From positions 248,001 to 312,000 of the forward strand of contig CAVURM010000002.1 in the NCBI GenBank assembly GCA_963743875.1: a stretch of 64,000 bases of DNA, read 5' to 3'. The position numbers were made by a program, and so were the translations under genes. This document shows positions 1 to 7,900 of the stretch, in pieces. Source of the stretch: RHKX01 sp963743875. GTDB taxonomy: Bacteria > Actinomycetota > Thermoleophilia > Solirubrobacterales > 70-9. A model generated the notes under the pieces. That model worked only from the letters and a program-made list of their open reading frames with translations. It did not search any database and was not told the DNA's origin. The first letter of the stretch is position 1. Every line of letters begins with the position of its first letter.

Positions 1-1
1 G

Positions 2-1045
2 ATCACGGTTCCGCACGACCTCGTCACCCCACCATTCGGCGACGACACGGGGATCCTCAACCTGCCCGCGCTGGCGATCGTGTTCGGTACCTGCGCGCTG
101 CTTTACCGCGGGACCCGGGAGTCGACGCGGGCAAACAACGCGATGGTCGCGCTCAAGCTCGGCGTCCTGCTGCTGTTCATCGGCGTCGGTGCCTTCTACA
201 TCACGAATTCCAACTGGGAGCCGTTCATCCCCGAGAACACCGGTGGGTTCGGCGACTACGGGATCACCGGAATCCTGCGCGCCGCCGGCGTCGTCTTCTT
301 CGCCTATGTGGGCTTCGACGCGGTTTCGACCGCGGCCGCCGAGGCGAAGCGACCGCAGCGGACGATCCCGATCGGCCTGCTGGCCACGGTGATCATCTCG
401 ACGGTCCTCTACGTCCTGATCGGGATCGTGATGACCGGGCTCGTTCCGTTCAAGACGCTGAACGTCGCCGACCCGCTGGCGTTGGCGGTTCGGCAGGCCG
501 GAGGTTCTCTGGACTGGCTGGAGACGGCGGTTTCGCTTGCGGCGGTGATCGGCTTGGCCGCCACCGTGCTCGTCACCTTCTACGGTCAGACGCGCATCTT
601 CATGCGGATGTCCTCCGATGGCATGCTGCCCGACCGACTCGGTGTCGTCGGGGCCAAGTTCAAGACTCCGGGTGCGGCGACGCTCGTCTGCGCGGTCGCG
701 GGAGCCGCGGTCGCCGCGCTCCTGCCGATCGACATCCTCGGCGATCTCGTCTCGATCGGGACCCTGCTCTCGTTCACGATCGTCTGCGCCGGCGTGCTCG
801 TTCTGCGCCGCACTCGTCCCGACCTCGAGCGCCCGTTCCGGGTCAAGGGCGTCTGGGTGGTGGCGCCACTCGGGATCATCTTCGCCGTCGCGCTGATGGC
901 GACGCTGCCGATCACGACCTGGATCCGGCTCGCCGTCTGGCTCGCGATCGGACTCGTCATCTACTTCACCTACGCGCGCCGCCGGACGACCGAGCGGATG
1001 GGCCGACTCGCGACAGCCAATCCGGACCCCGAACCGATCAGATAG
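2..1045 (+). CDS. APC-superfamily amino acid permease, C-terminal part
   Basis: The frame is open from the first bases of the window, so the 5' end is missing; 347 residues remain. The protein is highly hydrophobic with about eight membrane segments. It carries the FFAYVGFDAVSTAAAEAK stretch typical of the cationic amino acid transporter branch (YfnA/CAT-like) of the APC family, followed by RPQRTIPIGL. It should be an inner-membrane amino acid importer or exchanger; the substrate cannot be read from sequence. The charged C-terminus (ARRRTTERMGRL) is cytoplasmic-looking. The stop codon directly abuts a structured tandem repeat. Confidence 0.88.
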   Translation: MTVPHDLVTPPFGDDTGILNLPALAIVFGTCALLYRGTRESTRANNAMVALKLGVLLLFIGVGAFYITNSNWEPFIPENTGGFGDYGITGILRAAGVVFFAYVGFDAVSTAAAEAKRPQRTIPIGLLATVIISTVLYVLIGIVMTGLVPFKTLNVADPLALAVRQAGGSLDWLETAVSLAAVIGLAATVLVTFYGQTRIFMRMSSDGMLPDRLGVVGAKFKTPGAATLVCAVAGAAVAALLPIDILGDLVSIGTLLSFTIVCAGVLVLRRTRPDLERPFRVKGVWVVAPLGIIFAVALMATLPITTWIRLAVWLAIGLVIYFTYARRRTTERMGRLATANPDPEPIR

Positions 1046-1278
1046 ACAAGCGCGCGACTCGCAGCCCTCCGGGCTGCTCGACTGCGCCGGGCCTCCGGGC
1101 GAAGCCCGGTGGCCCTCCGTCAGACAACCGCGCGACTCGCAGGGCTCCGCCCTGCTCGACTGCGCCGGGCCTCCGGGCAAAGCCCGGTGGCCCTCCGTCA
1201 GACAACCGCGCGACTCGCAGGGCTCCGCCCTGCTCGACTGCGCCGGGCCTCCGGGCAAAGCCCGGTGGCCCCCCCGGA
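1045..1278. repeat. Repeat family A: three tandem 78-bp units
   Basis: Three units start at 1045, 1123 and 1201 with exact 78-base spacing. They fill the space between the permease stop (1043-1045) and the stop of the convergent transporter (1279). Each unit holds a hairpin with a 7-bp stem and TCC loop plus a CCGGGC/GCCCGG stem. The first stem is GCAGCCC/GGGCTGC in unit 1 and GCAGGGC/GCCCTGC in units 2 and 3, so both arms changed and pairing was kept. The same element occurs in reverse complement at 38281-38440. Confidence 0.93.
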
Positions 1279-2160
1279 TCAGTCCTTGGTCAGCGCGGTT
1301 CCCGAGCCCGGCTTGCTCGCGACCGCGCCCTCGCTGGTCCGCGCGAGGATGGCCATTCCGATCAGGGTTGCGGCCAGCGCGCCCAGCGTCGCCGCGATCC
1401 CTCCGGGCGACTCGTGCAGCGACTCCTCGAGCAGCGTGGTCGCGATCACGACGCTGGTGATCGGGTCGAGCGCCATCATCGCGGCCAACGCCGGCGCGAG
1501 GACGCCGGCGGTCAGCGCCATCTGGTTGAACGTCATCGATATGTAGCCGATGATGAGCAGCGCGTAGAGATGCCAGTCGGTGAAGATTCCGAAGAAGCCA
1601 TCGGTGATCTCGTCGCCGACGGCCTTGGTCAATGCGGCGCTGACCCCGAAGAGAATGCCGGTGACGATGCCGAGCAGGGTTGCCTTGATCGACGGCCTCG
1701 CTCGCAGCGAGAGCAGCACCAGCGGGATGCAGATGCCGACGGTGATCGCGCCGAGGATCAGCCATTCGCCGACCGGCGCGTCGTCTCGTCCGCCACTCGG
1801 GTTGGCGATCGTGAGGAAGGCGATCAGCGAGGCGGTGACCAGGACGGCGGCGCCGATGTCAGAGCGCTTGATCCTCTGGTCGGTGAGGCGGTTGCCGAGC
1901 GGCAGCGCGAAGACCATCGAGGTCGCAAGCAGGGGCTGCACTACCGCGAGGCGGCCGATCGTCAGCGCGACCGCCTGGCCGACGAACCCGAGCCCGTCGG
2001 CGGCGATCCCCATCAGCCACACCGGCTTGCGCGCCATCCGCAGCAGCAGGCCCGAGCTCGAACCCTCCGCGGCATCCGGCTCGTCAAGGCCCGCCTTCTG
2101 CTGGAGCACCGAGCCGAGCGCGAACAGCAGCGCGGCGATCAGAGCGAGGACTATGTCCAT
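1279..2160 (-). CDS. DMT-family (EamA/NIPA-like) membrane transporter
   Basis: A 293-residue protein with nine to ten predicted hydrophobic segments, beginning MDIVLALIAALLFALGSVLQ. It has an early QQKAG segment and a late MALDPITSVVIATTLLEESLHE segment, as in drug/metabolite transporter and NIPA-like proteins. I chose ATG at 2160 because the upstream part of the longer frame overlaps the preceding gene and is not membrane-like. It lies 10 bases after the stop of the HIHH-motif membrane protein, so the two are probably co-transcribed. The substrate is unknown. Confidence 0.8.
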   Translation of the reverse strand: MDIVLALIAALLFALGSVLQQKAGLDEPDAAEGSSSGLLLRMARKPVWLMGIAADGLGFVGQAVALTIGRLAVVQPLLATSMVFALPLGNRLTDQRIKRSDIGAAVLVTASLIAFLTIANPSGGRDDAPVGEWLILGAITVGICIPLVLLSLRARPSIKATLLGIVTGILFGVSAALTKAVGDEITDGFFGIFTDWHLYALLIIGYISMTFNQMALTAGVLAPALAAMMALDPITSVVIATTLLEESLHESPGGIAATLGALAATLIGMAILARTSEGAVASKPGSGTALTKD

Positions 2161-2170
2161 CGACCAGCCT

Positions 2171-2887
2171 CTAGCCGGTGATGGCCGCTTCGGGCTTGAC
2201 GATCTTGTCCTCGCCCTTGTAACGCTCGTGGGAGCGGGCCCGTTTGGCGTCGTCGTAGCGGTTCTTGGCCCAGGACGAGTTCGGCTTCGCCAGTCGCGAG
2301 GCACCGACGATCGCGATCGGGAACGCGTAGATCCCCAGGACGCCCCAGATCAACTTGCCCTTCAGGAAACAGATGACCACGAAGGTCCAGGCAATCGCCA
2401 GGGCGATCACGAAGCTGACGATGCTCCCGAACGAGCCGCTCACGTCCTCGAAAGAGATCGGGTAGACGCCGAGGACGAGGAAGCCGACCACGATCGCGAA
2501 CACGATCACGGCGTCGATCGACTGGCGGCCCTGCTCGGACCAGTAGACGTCGTCGAGGTGAAGCCAGAGTGCGAACTCGTCGAGCGTCAGGGCCGCCCCG
2601 ATCCCGAAGATGACCGCCGTCACGCCGAGCGGAGGTTGAGCGGCGACCGCGAGCAGACCGCTGATCAGGAGCAGGCAGATCCCCCAGACGAGGTGGTGGA
2701 TATGGGTGTCTCCGGCCTCGACGTTGCCGAGCCAGGCGAACCGATCAGACCGGATGGAGTGGGTGATGAACCGGGTGACCCCGAATGTGACTCCGAATGA
2801 GATCAACAGCAGCAACGTCGGCAGCTCGCCCTTGTCGACGATCTCCGTATCGAAGGAGGTCGAGACGCTTGCGAGGGACAGGATCAC
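2171..2887 (-). CDS. Polytopic membrane protein with HIHH motif, function unknown
   Basis: 238 residues from a GTG start. There are about six hydrophobic segments. Conserved-looking polar motifs lie between them: DTHIHHLVWG near residue 60 and LDEFALWLHLDDVYW near residue 105. The clustered His and Asp residues at membrane edges could bind a metal or haem, but this is inference. The last 35 residues are basic and cytoplasmic-looking. I recognise it only as a conserved actinobacterial-type integral membrane protein. It sits between the ferric-reductase-like gene and the DMT transporter on the same strand. Confidence 0.6.
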   Translation of the reverse strand: MILSLASVSTSFDTEIVDKGELPTLLLLISFGVTFGVTRFITHSIRSDRFAWLGNVEAGDTHIHHLVWGICLLLISGLLAVAAQPPLGVTAVIFGIGAALTLDEFALWLHLDDVYWSEQGRQSIDAVIVFAIVVGFLVLGVYPISFEDVSGSFGSIVSFVIALAIAWTFVVICFLKGKLIWGVLGIYAFPIAIVGASRLAKPNSSWAKNRYDDAKRARSHERYKGEDKIVKPEAAITG

Positions 2888-2942
2888 GCCCGCCTTTGTA
2901 CTTCAAACCTCGCCTCCGCCGCCTCGCGGTGATTGGCTCAGC

Positions 2943-3524
2943 TCAGGCGCGCTGTCCGCCGGATACCGCCGGAGTCCGCTCCAGCCTGATCAGCCGCAGG
3001 CCGCCGATCAGCGCCACCGGGGCAGCGGCCAGGGCGAGCAGAGCGATCAGCCAGGCGGCCTGCGCGTCGGTACCGGACCCGATCGTGTGGATGATGCCGA
3101 GGGCGAAGACGAGGATGGTCCAGCGATGGATCTTGCGCCAGAGGGCGACTCCAATCTGCTTGCGGATGTAGAAGCTGAGGCCGAAGAGGATCGCCAGCCA
3201 CCCTGCCACGATGCCGAGCCCGGTCCAGAATGGGTCGTCGGGGAGCAGGAACGGAACGGAGATCTGGGCGATCGTCGGGTGCAGGTAGGAGTCGCCGAGC
3301 AGGAGCACGCCGTGGCCCACGATGGCAATCAGCGAGATCAGGGCCACGGCCTCGTGCAGCGTCTTGAACCTCGCCGCTGAGCCCGGGCGCGTCCCGACCC
3401 TGGTCGAGAGCGCAAGCCCGAAACCCACCGAGACCGAGACGAGCAGCATCGCGACGATTCCGAGTGAGCGGCTTCCGAGCCAGAACAGGTGTTGGCTCGG
3501 GTCGAGCAACCCAAGCGCGCTCAT
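2943..3524 (-). CDS. Ferric-reductase-like transmembrane domain protein
   Basis: 193 residues with six hydrophobic segments. Histidines sit where a ferric-reductase/MsrQ-type haem b core expects them: TLHEAVALISLIAIVGHGV near residue 57 and WRKIHRWTILVFALGIIHT near residue 130. It probably moves electrons across the membrane through haem. There is no cytoplasmic FAD/NAD domain, so a partner protein is needed. The ATG at 3524 overlaps the stop of the apbE gene by 4 bases (ATGA), implying translational coupling and a shared role in flavin or haem redox chemistry. Confidence 0.78.
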   Translation of the reverse strand: MSALGLLDPSQHLFWLGSRSLGIVAMLLVSVSVGFGLALSTRVGTRPGSAARFKTLHEAVALISLIAIVGHGVLLLGDSYLHPTIAQISVPFLLPDDPFWTGLGIVAGWLAILFGLSFYIRKQIGVALWRKIHRWTILVFALGIIHTIGSGTDAQAAWLIALLALAAAPVALIGGLRLIRLERTPAVSGGQRA

Positions 3525-4498
3525 CGGGCACCCGCAGCGACGGCTCCGGGGACGACCTCAGCCCAGCTGGGGACGTCTCCGATCACCTCGACCTCGCCCG
3601 AGTCCAGGACGATGGCACCCCCCTCCGGCGCGAGCAGCTCGCGGGCACGCTGGGGTCCGGAGAGCATCGCGGTCTTGGCGAGCACCTCCGCCCTCGTTGC
3701 ACTCGCTGCCAGAGCAGTCGCCTGGACGATCCCCGTCCATGCCGGCAGGCCTCTCCCCGGGTCGATCAGGTGGTGGGAGTAGCCGCCACCCTGCTCCCAG
3801 ATCCTGCTTCGAAGTCCGCTCGTGGCCACGCCGCCGGCAAGGACCTCGAAGCTCGCGGTGGCTCCCTCCGACAGTGGAATCTCGACTTCGACCCGGCGCG
3901 GAAGATCCGCCGTGCCGCCGATCCTCAGGTCGCCGCCGCAGTCGACGGCGAACGATGAGAAGCCGGTCAGGTGCATTGCCGCCAGATCCGCGGCGAGGCC
4001 CTTGCCGAGGCCGCCACTGTCGATCCTCACGCCGACGGGCCGGATCACCTCGCCGGAAGCTGCATTCACGCTGATGTGTTCCCAGGGCCGTGCTTCGGCC
4101 GCGATCGCCGGTCGCCGGGAGGGGGCCCAGGCGAGCGCGTCGGCCAGCGATGCCGGCTTCGCTCCGTTTCGGGACTCGGCGTATCCGGCGTTCTCGAGGG
4201 GGCCGATGACGGCAGCGTCCACGAGCCCCCCGCTCGTGTCCTCCGCCTCGATCCCGGCCGCAACCAGCATCGCGATCGACGGCTCCACGGCCACCCTCTC
4301 CCTGGGGTCTCCGTTGAGGGTCGAGAGGCCGCTGTCAAGGTCGAAGCGGGAGAGCTCGGCGTGGAGCTTCCGCAGCAGGCGCTCGATCTTGAGCCCGGCG
4401 ATCTCGGGGGTCTCGTCCCGCGGGTTCGACGGAGCCCCGATCAGAACCCGGACCCGAGACCCGAACAGGTCGAACCGTCGCTCGTACTCCGCGTCCAC
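3521..4498 (-). CDS. apbE: FAD:protein FMN transferase, ApbE family
   Basis: 325 residues from a GTG start, normal family length. ApbE enzymes transfer FMN from FAD to Thr/Ser of target flavoproteins with Mg2+. Family marks seen are LLRKLHAELSRFD near residue 45, VRIDSGGLGKGLAADLAA near residue 157, VDCGGDLRIGG near residue 185 and SHHLIDPGRG near residue 240. No obvious signal peptide or lipobox was seen, so the site of action is unclear. The gene is flanked without gaps by a small membrane protein (4501-4854) and the ferric-reductase-like gene. No FMN-binding-domain substrate protein was seen nearby. Confidence 0.88.
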   Translation of the reverse strand: MDAEYERRFDLFGSRVRVLIGAPSNPRDETPEIAGLKIERLLRKLHAELSRFDLDSGLSTLNGDPRERVAVEPSIAMLVAAGIEAEDTSGGLVDAAVIGPLENAGYAESRNGAKPASLADALAWAPSRRPAIAAEARPWEHISVNAASGEVIRPVGVRIDSGGLGKGLAADLAAMHLTGFSSFAVDCGGDLRIGGTADLPRRVEVEIPLSEGATASFEVLAGGVATSGLRSRIWEQGGGYSHHLIDPGRGLPAWTGIVQATALAASATRAEVLAKTAMLSGPQRARELLAPEGGAIVLDSGEVEVIGDVPSWAEVVPGAVAAGAR

Positions 4499-4500
4499 GG

Positions 4501-4854
4501 TCAGGACGTGCTGGTCTGGACCGGCGCGGGCGCGGGCGCGGCGTCCGACGGAAGGATCTGGCTCGCCAGGGATTCCGCCAGAGGGACGAGCCCGTCCTGG
4601 TCGTCGGATTCCGAATCGGACGTAGAGGCGACGACCGTCGCCGACCCGGACTCGCTCCTCCCGACCGAGCCACCGAGGGCGGGGTCGTTGCCGAGAGCCA
4701 TCTGAATCGTCAGGGCGCTGAAGAGCAGGACGACCGCCACGAGGCTGATAGCACCTGCACGGATCAGTGCCGTGCCACGCGAAATCCGCGCGACGGGAGC
4801 CGGCCTTGGTGGGCGCCTTGGGTCGCTGTTCGGGGAAGGTTGCATGGCATTCAC
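4501..4854 (-). CDS. Small single-span membrane protein, first gene of the apbE operon
   Basis: 117 residues: a Pro/Arg-rich cytoplasmic N-terminus, one membrane span near residues 30-53 (LIRAGAISLVAVVLLFSALT), and an extracellular tail rich in Ser, Asp, Ala and Pro. No known domain was recognised. It ends 2 bases before the apbE start and is the promoter-proximal gene of the leftward block. The 92-bp spacer to the divergent response regulator holds the promoters of both. It may be a redox partner or stability factor for the ferric-reductase-like protein; this is inferred from position only. Confidence 0.6.
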   Translation of the reverse strand: MNAMQPSPNSDPRRPPRPAPVARISRGTALIRAGAISLVAVVLLFSALTIQMALGNDPALGGSVGRSESGSATVVASTSDSESDDQDGLVPLAESLASQILPSDAAPAPAPVQTSTS

Positions 4855-4934
4855 CTTCCTCCCCGCGATCCAGCGCTCGCTAAGCCCTTCGTTAGAGCTT
4901 TCTGAGAAACCACGGGAACCGATGTGATCCCGCT

Positions 4935-4940
4935 TACGAT
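4935..4940 (+). promoter_or_regulatory. -10-like box TACGAT, leaderless promoter of response regulator
   Basis: TACGAT is followed by 6 bases and then the GTG start at 4947, so transcription would begin at or next to the start codon. No convincing -35 element and no ribosome binding site were seen. The upstream spacer contains CTAAGCCCTTCGTTAGAG, which might hold a regulator site. Confidence 0.5.
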
Positions 4941-4946
4941 CCGCGC

Positions 4947-5624
4947 GTGAGAATCCTGATCGTCGAGGATGAGCGCGGCATCGCCGAATTCCTGTCGCGG
5001 GCGCTTGGCTCCGAGGGGTTCTCGACCGAATCCGCGGCTGACGGGGCGGTCGGTGAGCGCCTGGCTCTCACCGGTGATTTCGACCTGATGCTCCTGGACT
5101 TGATGCTCCCGGGCCGCAGCGGGTTGGAGGTGCTGGAAACGGTCCGTACCCAACGCCCGGAGTTGCCGGTGATCGTGATTACTGCGCTCGGTCAGAAGCA
5201 CGATGTGGTGGCCGGGCTCAATCACGGGGCCGACGACTACATCACCAAGCCCTTCGACCTCGACGAGCTGCTTGCCCGGGTCCGGGCCCAGCTGCGCAGA
5301 CCCGCTCAGCGAGATCCCACCCGCCTGACGGTTGGCGACATCGAACTCGACCTGCGCACCCGCAATGTGAGGAGGCTTGGGACCGACGTTCGGCTTACTG
5401 CGCGTGAGTTCGAGCTGCTCGTGTACCTGATGCGCCATCCAAACCAGGTCCTCTCCAGAGAGCAGATCCTCAGCGCGGTCTGGGGCTACGACTTCGATCC
5501 GGGAACCAACGTCCTCAGCGTCTACATCAACTACCTGCGCCGCAAGCTCGAGGTGGACGGGATCGCGGTCCCGATCGAGACGGTGCGCTCGGTCGGCTTC
5601 CGACTGGTGGCCCCGGATGCCTAG
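4947..5624 (+). CDS. OmpR/PhoB-family response regulator
   Basis: 225 residues, standard length. The receiver domain (residues 1-115) has acidic VEDE near 7-10, phospho-acceptor Asp51 in LLDLMLPG, Thr in VITALG and Lys in ITKPFDLDE. The C-terminal winged helix (about 128-223) has LTAREFELLVYLMRHPNQVLSR and the recognition-helix region VYINYLRRKL. It is a DNA-binding transcription regulator phosphorylated by the histidine kinase whose start overlaps it by 8 bases. It is divergent from the apbE operon across 92 bp, so that operon is a natural target candidate. Confidence 0.95.
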   Translation: MRILIVEDERGIAEFLSRALGSEGFSTESAADGAVGERLALTGDFDLMLLDLMLPGRSGLEVLETVRTQRPELPVIVITALGQKHDVVAGLNHGADDYITKPFDLDELLARVRAQLRRPAQRDPTRLTVGDIELDLRTRNVRRLGTDVRLTAREFELLVYLMRHPNQVLSREQILSAVWGYDFDPGTNVLSVYINYLRRKLEVDGIAVPIETVRSVGFRLVAPDA

Positions 5625-7068
5625 GACGCTTGTCCCTCGCGGGTTGCGGGGTCGGTTGGTGCTGGCGATCGTGCTCGCCGCTGCCGTCGTGCTCGCGGGC
5701 AGCTTCTTCGCCCTTCACGAGGGGACGGGCGCGGACCTCAATCACGAGATCGATGAGCAACTCCGAGCCGACGCATCCGAGTTCGGGCGCTCGAACGTGG
5801 CCGGCTCGGCGACCGAAGAGGAGTTGAGTCGCCGGAGCCGCGCCTTCATCGCGGGACAGGGGTATTACTCAGACTCGCGCATCATCGTCATTGAGGTCGG
5901 AGCCGGCGGCGGGGAGGTCGTCACGAACGAGCGAGCCGCGATCTCGGGTGAGCTCGACGAGGAGCACGACGAGGACGACGAGGATGGAGTGGGTGCTTCG
6001 GCGGGGGTCCTGGGCGCGGGCCCCGGCTTCTCGACCATCGATGCTCCGGACGGAGCCAAGCTCCGGGTGCTGACCGAGCCGATCGGCCCCCCGACCCAGC
6101 CGGTCGGAACCTTTCACGTCGCCCAATCCCTGGCGCCGATCGTGATCGCGCAAGGGAGTCTGCGCGACACGCTGCTGGTCGTCGGCTTGGTCGCCTTCCT
6201 GGTCCTGATAGCAGCGGCGCTCTGGATTGCGACGCTCGTGGCCAGGCCGCTGACCCGGATCGCGGACTTCGCTGCTGAAATCGACACGACCGGACTTGAT
6301 CGCCGGCTGACCGAGGACCAGGGGTCATCGGAGGTGCGCAGCCTTGCCCATTCCTTGAACCGCATGCTCGATCGCCTTCAGGGTTCGTTCGATCGGGAGC
6401 GCGAGTTCGTCGCGGATGCATCCCACGAGTTGCGCACCCCGGTGACGATCGCCCAGGGAGAACTCGATCTGCTGCGTCGCGACCTCGAGCCGGGCGAGCG
6501 GGAGCGCGTCGATCTGGTCCGGCGTGAGCTCAAGCGAATGGAGCGGCTGGTCGCCGAGATGCTGACCCTCGCCTCACAGGATTCCGGCCTTGGGGACCGA
6601 CGTGACCGGGTGGACCTGGGCGACCTGCTCTCGGACCTGCGCCGCGACCTTCCCCTGATGGGCTCGCGCAGGTACGAGGTTGCCGATCTCGGCGGCACCG
6701 TCCTCGCGGACCCCGACCAGATCGCTCAGGTCTTCCGCAATCTGCTGCGCAATGCAGTCGCCCACACCGCCGACGGCGGCGAGGTGCGGGTGACCGCCGC
6801 CGCTGCCGGCGATCGCGTCCGCTTTGAGATCGTCGATGATGGCCCTGGCTTCAGCCCCGATGAGGCTGAGCGCCTGTTCGATCGGTTCTATCGGACCGAT
6901 GCGGGCAGGACGCGCGATGAGGGCGGCAGTGGGCTGGGACTGGCGATTGCCCGCTCCATCGTGGAGGCCCATGGCGGCACGATCTGGGCTGAATCAACCG
7001 CCGGAAGCGGCGCGCGAGTGATCTTTGAGTTGCCGGGTTACCAGGCCTCGGTGGGGATCCGCGAGTGA
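5617..7068 (+). CDS. Sensor histidine kinase with HAMP domain
   Basis: 483 residues. First membrane span near 13-33, extracytoplasmic sensor 34-183, second span near 185-206, then HAMP. HisKA has His270 in DASHELRTP. The HATPase domain has NLLRNAVAH near 376, DDGPGF and GGSGLGLAIA. The sensor domain carries an unusual acidic run (EHDEDDEDG, near residues 115-124) that could bind cations; this is inference. The start overlaps the response regulator by 8 bases, so the pair is one transcription unit. Confidence 0.95.
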   Translation: MPRTLVPRGLRGRLVLAIVLAAAVVLAGSFFALHEGTGADLNHEIDEQLRADASEFGRSNVAGSATEEELSRRSRAFIAGQGYYSDSRIIVIEVGAGGGEVVTNERAAISGELDEEHDEDDEDGVGASAGVLGAGPGFSTIDAPDGAKLRVLTEPIGPPTQPVGTFHVAQSLAPIVIAQGSLRDTLLVVGLVAFLVLIAAALWIATLVARPLTRIADFAAEIDTTGLDRRLTEDQGSSEVRSLAHSLNRMLDRLQGSFDREREFVADASHELRTPVTIAQGELDLLRRDLEPGERERVDLVRRELKRMERLVAEMLTLASQDSGLGDRRDRVDLGDLLSDLRRDLPLMGSRRYEVADLGGTVLADPDQIAQVFRNLLRNAVAHTADGGEVRVTAAAAGDRVRFEIVDDGPGFSPDEAERLFDRFYRTDAGRTRDEGGSGLGLAIARSIVEAHGGTIWAESTAGSGARVIFELPGYQASVGIRE

Positions 7069-7092
7069 GCTTGCTTTCGGTGGCCGAGGGTA

Positions 7093-7164
7093 TGGGCGCG
7101 GCTGGTTTCGAACCAGCGACCTTCCGCGTGTGAGGCGGACGCTCTCCCACTGAGCTACGCGCCC
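7093..7164 (-). tRNA. tRNA-Val, anticodon CAC
   Basis: Read on the minus strand, a full cloverleaf of 72 bases is visible. The acceptor stem is GGGCGCG/CGCGCCC, the D arm GCTC-AGTGGGA-GAGC, the anticodon stem TCCGC/GCGGA with loop CTCACAC (anticodon CAC, reading GTG), and the T arm GCTGG-TTCGAAA-CCAGC, ending with discriminator A. The 3' CCA is not encoded. It lies between the histidine kinase and the acetyltransferase gene. Confidence 0.97.
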
Positions 7165-7281
7165 TCGGCCGCCGGATTCTAGGGCGCAAGCCCTGGGCGG
7201 TAATTGGGCGGCAAGCGGCCTGAGCTGGGCCGTGGGTTGCGTGAAAGCCATCGGTCGGAGCGCCGTGGCACGATCGGGCGC

Positions 7282-7827
7282 ATGAGCGAGCGCGAGAAGA
7301 TGCTGGCGGGGGAGCCCTACGACTCCTCCGACCCCGACCTGGCGGCCAGCCAGGAGCGGGCGCAGGCGACGGTTATTGCTTTCAACGCCGAGCCCAATTC
7401 AGGCCGGAGGATGGAGCTCCTCACGGACCTCTTCGGCTCGATCGGCGAGAAGTCGGTGGTCGTGCCGCCGTTCTTCTGCGACTACGGGACCCACATCCAC
7501 CTGGGTACCGACTGTTTCATCAACACGGGGGCGATCTTCCTCGACTGCGCCGAGATCCGGCTCGGCGATCGGGCCCAGCTCGGCCCGGGCGTGCAGGTGC
7601 TGGCCGCCGATCATCCGCGCGAGCCGGAGCGGCGGGCTCAGAACATCGAGCTCGCACGGCCGGTCTCGATCGGCGAGAACTGCTGGATCGGGGCCGGGGC
7701 GATCCTCTGCCCCGGCGTCAGCGTGGGCGAGCATTCCGTCGTCGGGGCCGGGAGTGTCGTCACCCGCGATGTCCCCGCGAGGGTGGTGGCGGCGGGTAAC
7801 CCCTGCCGCGTCATCCGCGAGCTCTGA
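7282..7827 (+). CDS. Sugar O-acetyltransferase, maltose/galactoside acetyltransferase type
   Basis: 181 residues when started at ATG 7282, giving the family N-terminus MSEREKMLAGEPYDSSDPDL. The 26 residues of the longer frame are not family-like. Left-handed beta-helix hexapeptide repeats follow (FINTGAIFLDCAEIRLGDRA, VSIGENCWIGAGAILCPG). The catalytic His region is VLAADHP. It transfers acetyl from acetyl-CoA to a sugar hydroxyl in the cytoplasm. It appears to be a single-gene unit ending in a shared bidirectional terminator with the convergent peptidase gene. Confidence 0.92.
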   Translation: MSEREKMLAGEPYDSSDPDLAASQERAQATVIAFNAEPNSGRRMELLTDLFGSIGEKSVVVPPFFCDYGTHIHLGTDCFINTGAIFLDCAEIRLGDRAQLGPGVQVLAADHPREPERRAQNIELARPVSIGENCWIGAGAILCPGVSVGEHSVVGAGSVVTRDVPARVVAAGNPCRVIREL

Positions 7828-7833
7828 CTCCCC

Positions 7834-7898
7834 GCTCACTCGGCCGAATCCAATCTTCCGGCGGCTGGGTCGCCGCAATCTTGGATTCGATCCGTGAG
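7834..7898. terminator. Nested hairpin between convergent genes, bidirectional terminator
   Basis: Nested arms are visible: GCTCAC (7834) with GTGAGC (7893), GAATCCAA (7846) with TTGGATTC (7881), and an inner GCGGC/GCCGC pairing. It fills the 73 bases between two convergent stop codons. Confidence 0.7.
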
Positions 7899-7900
7899 CC

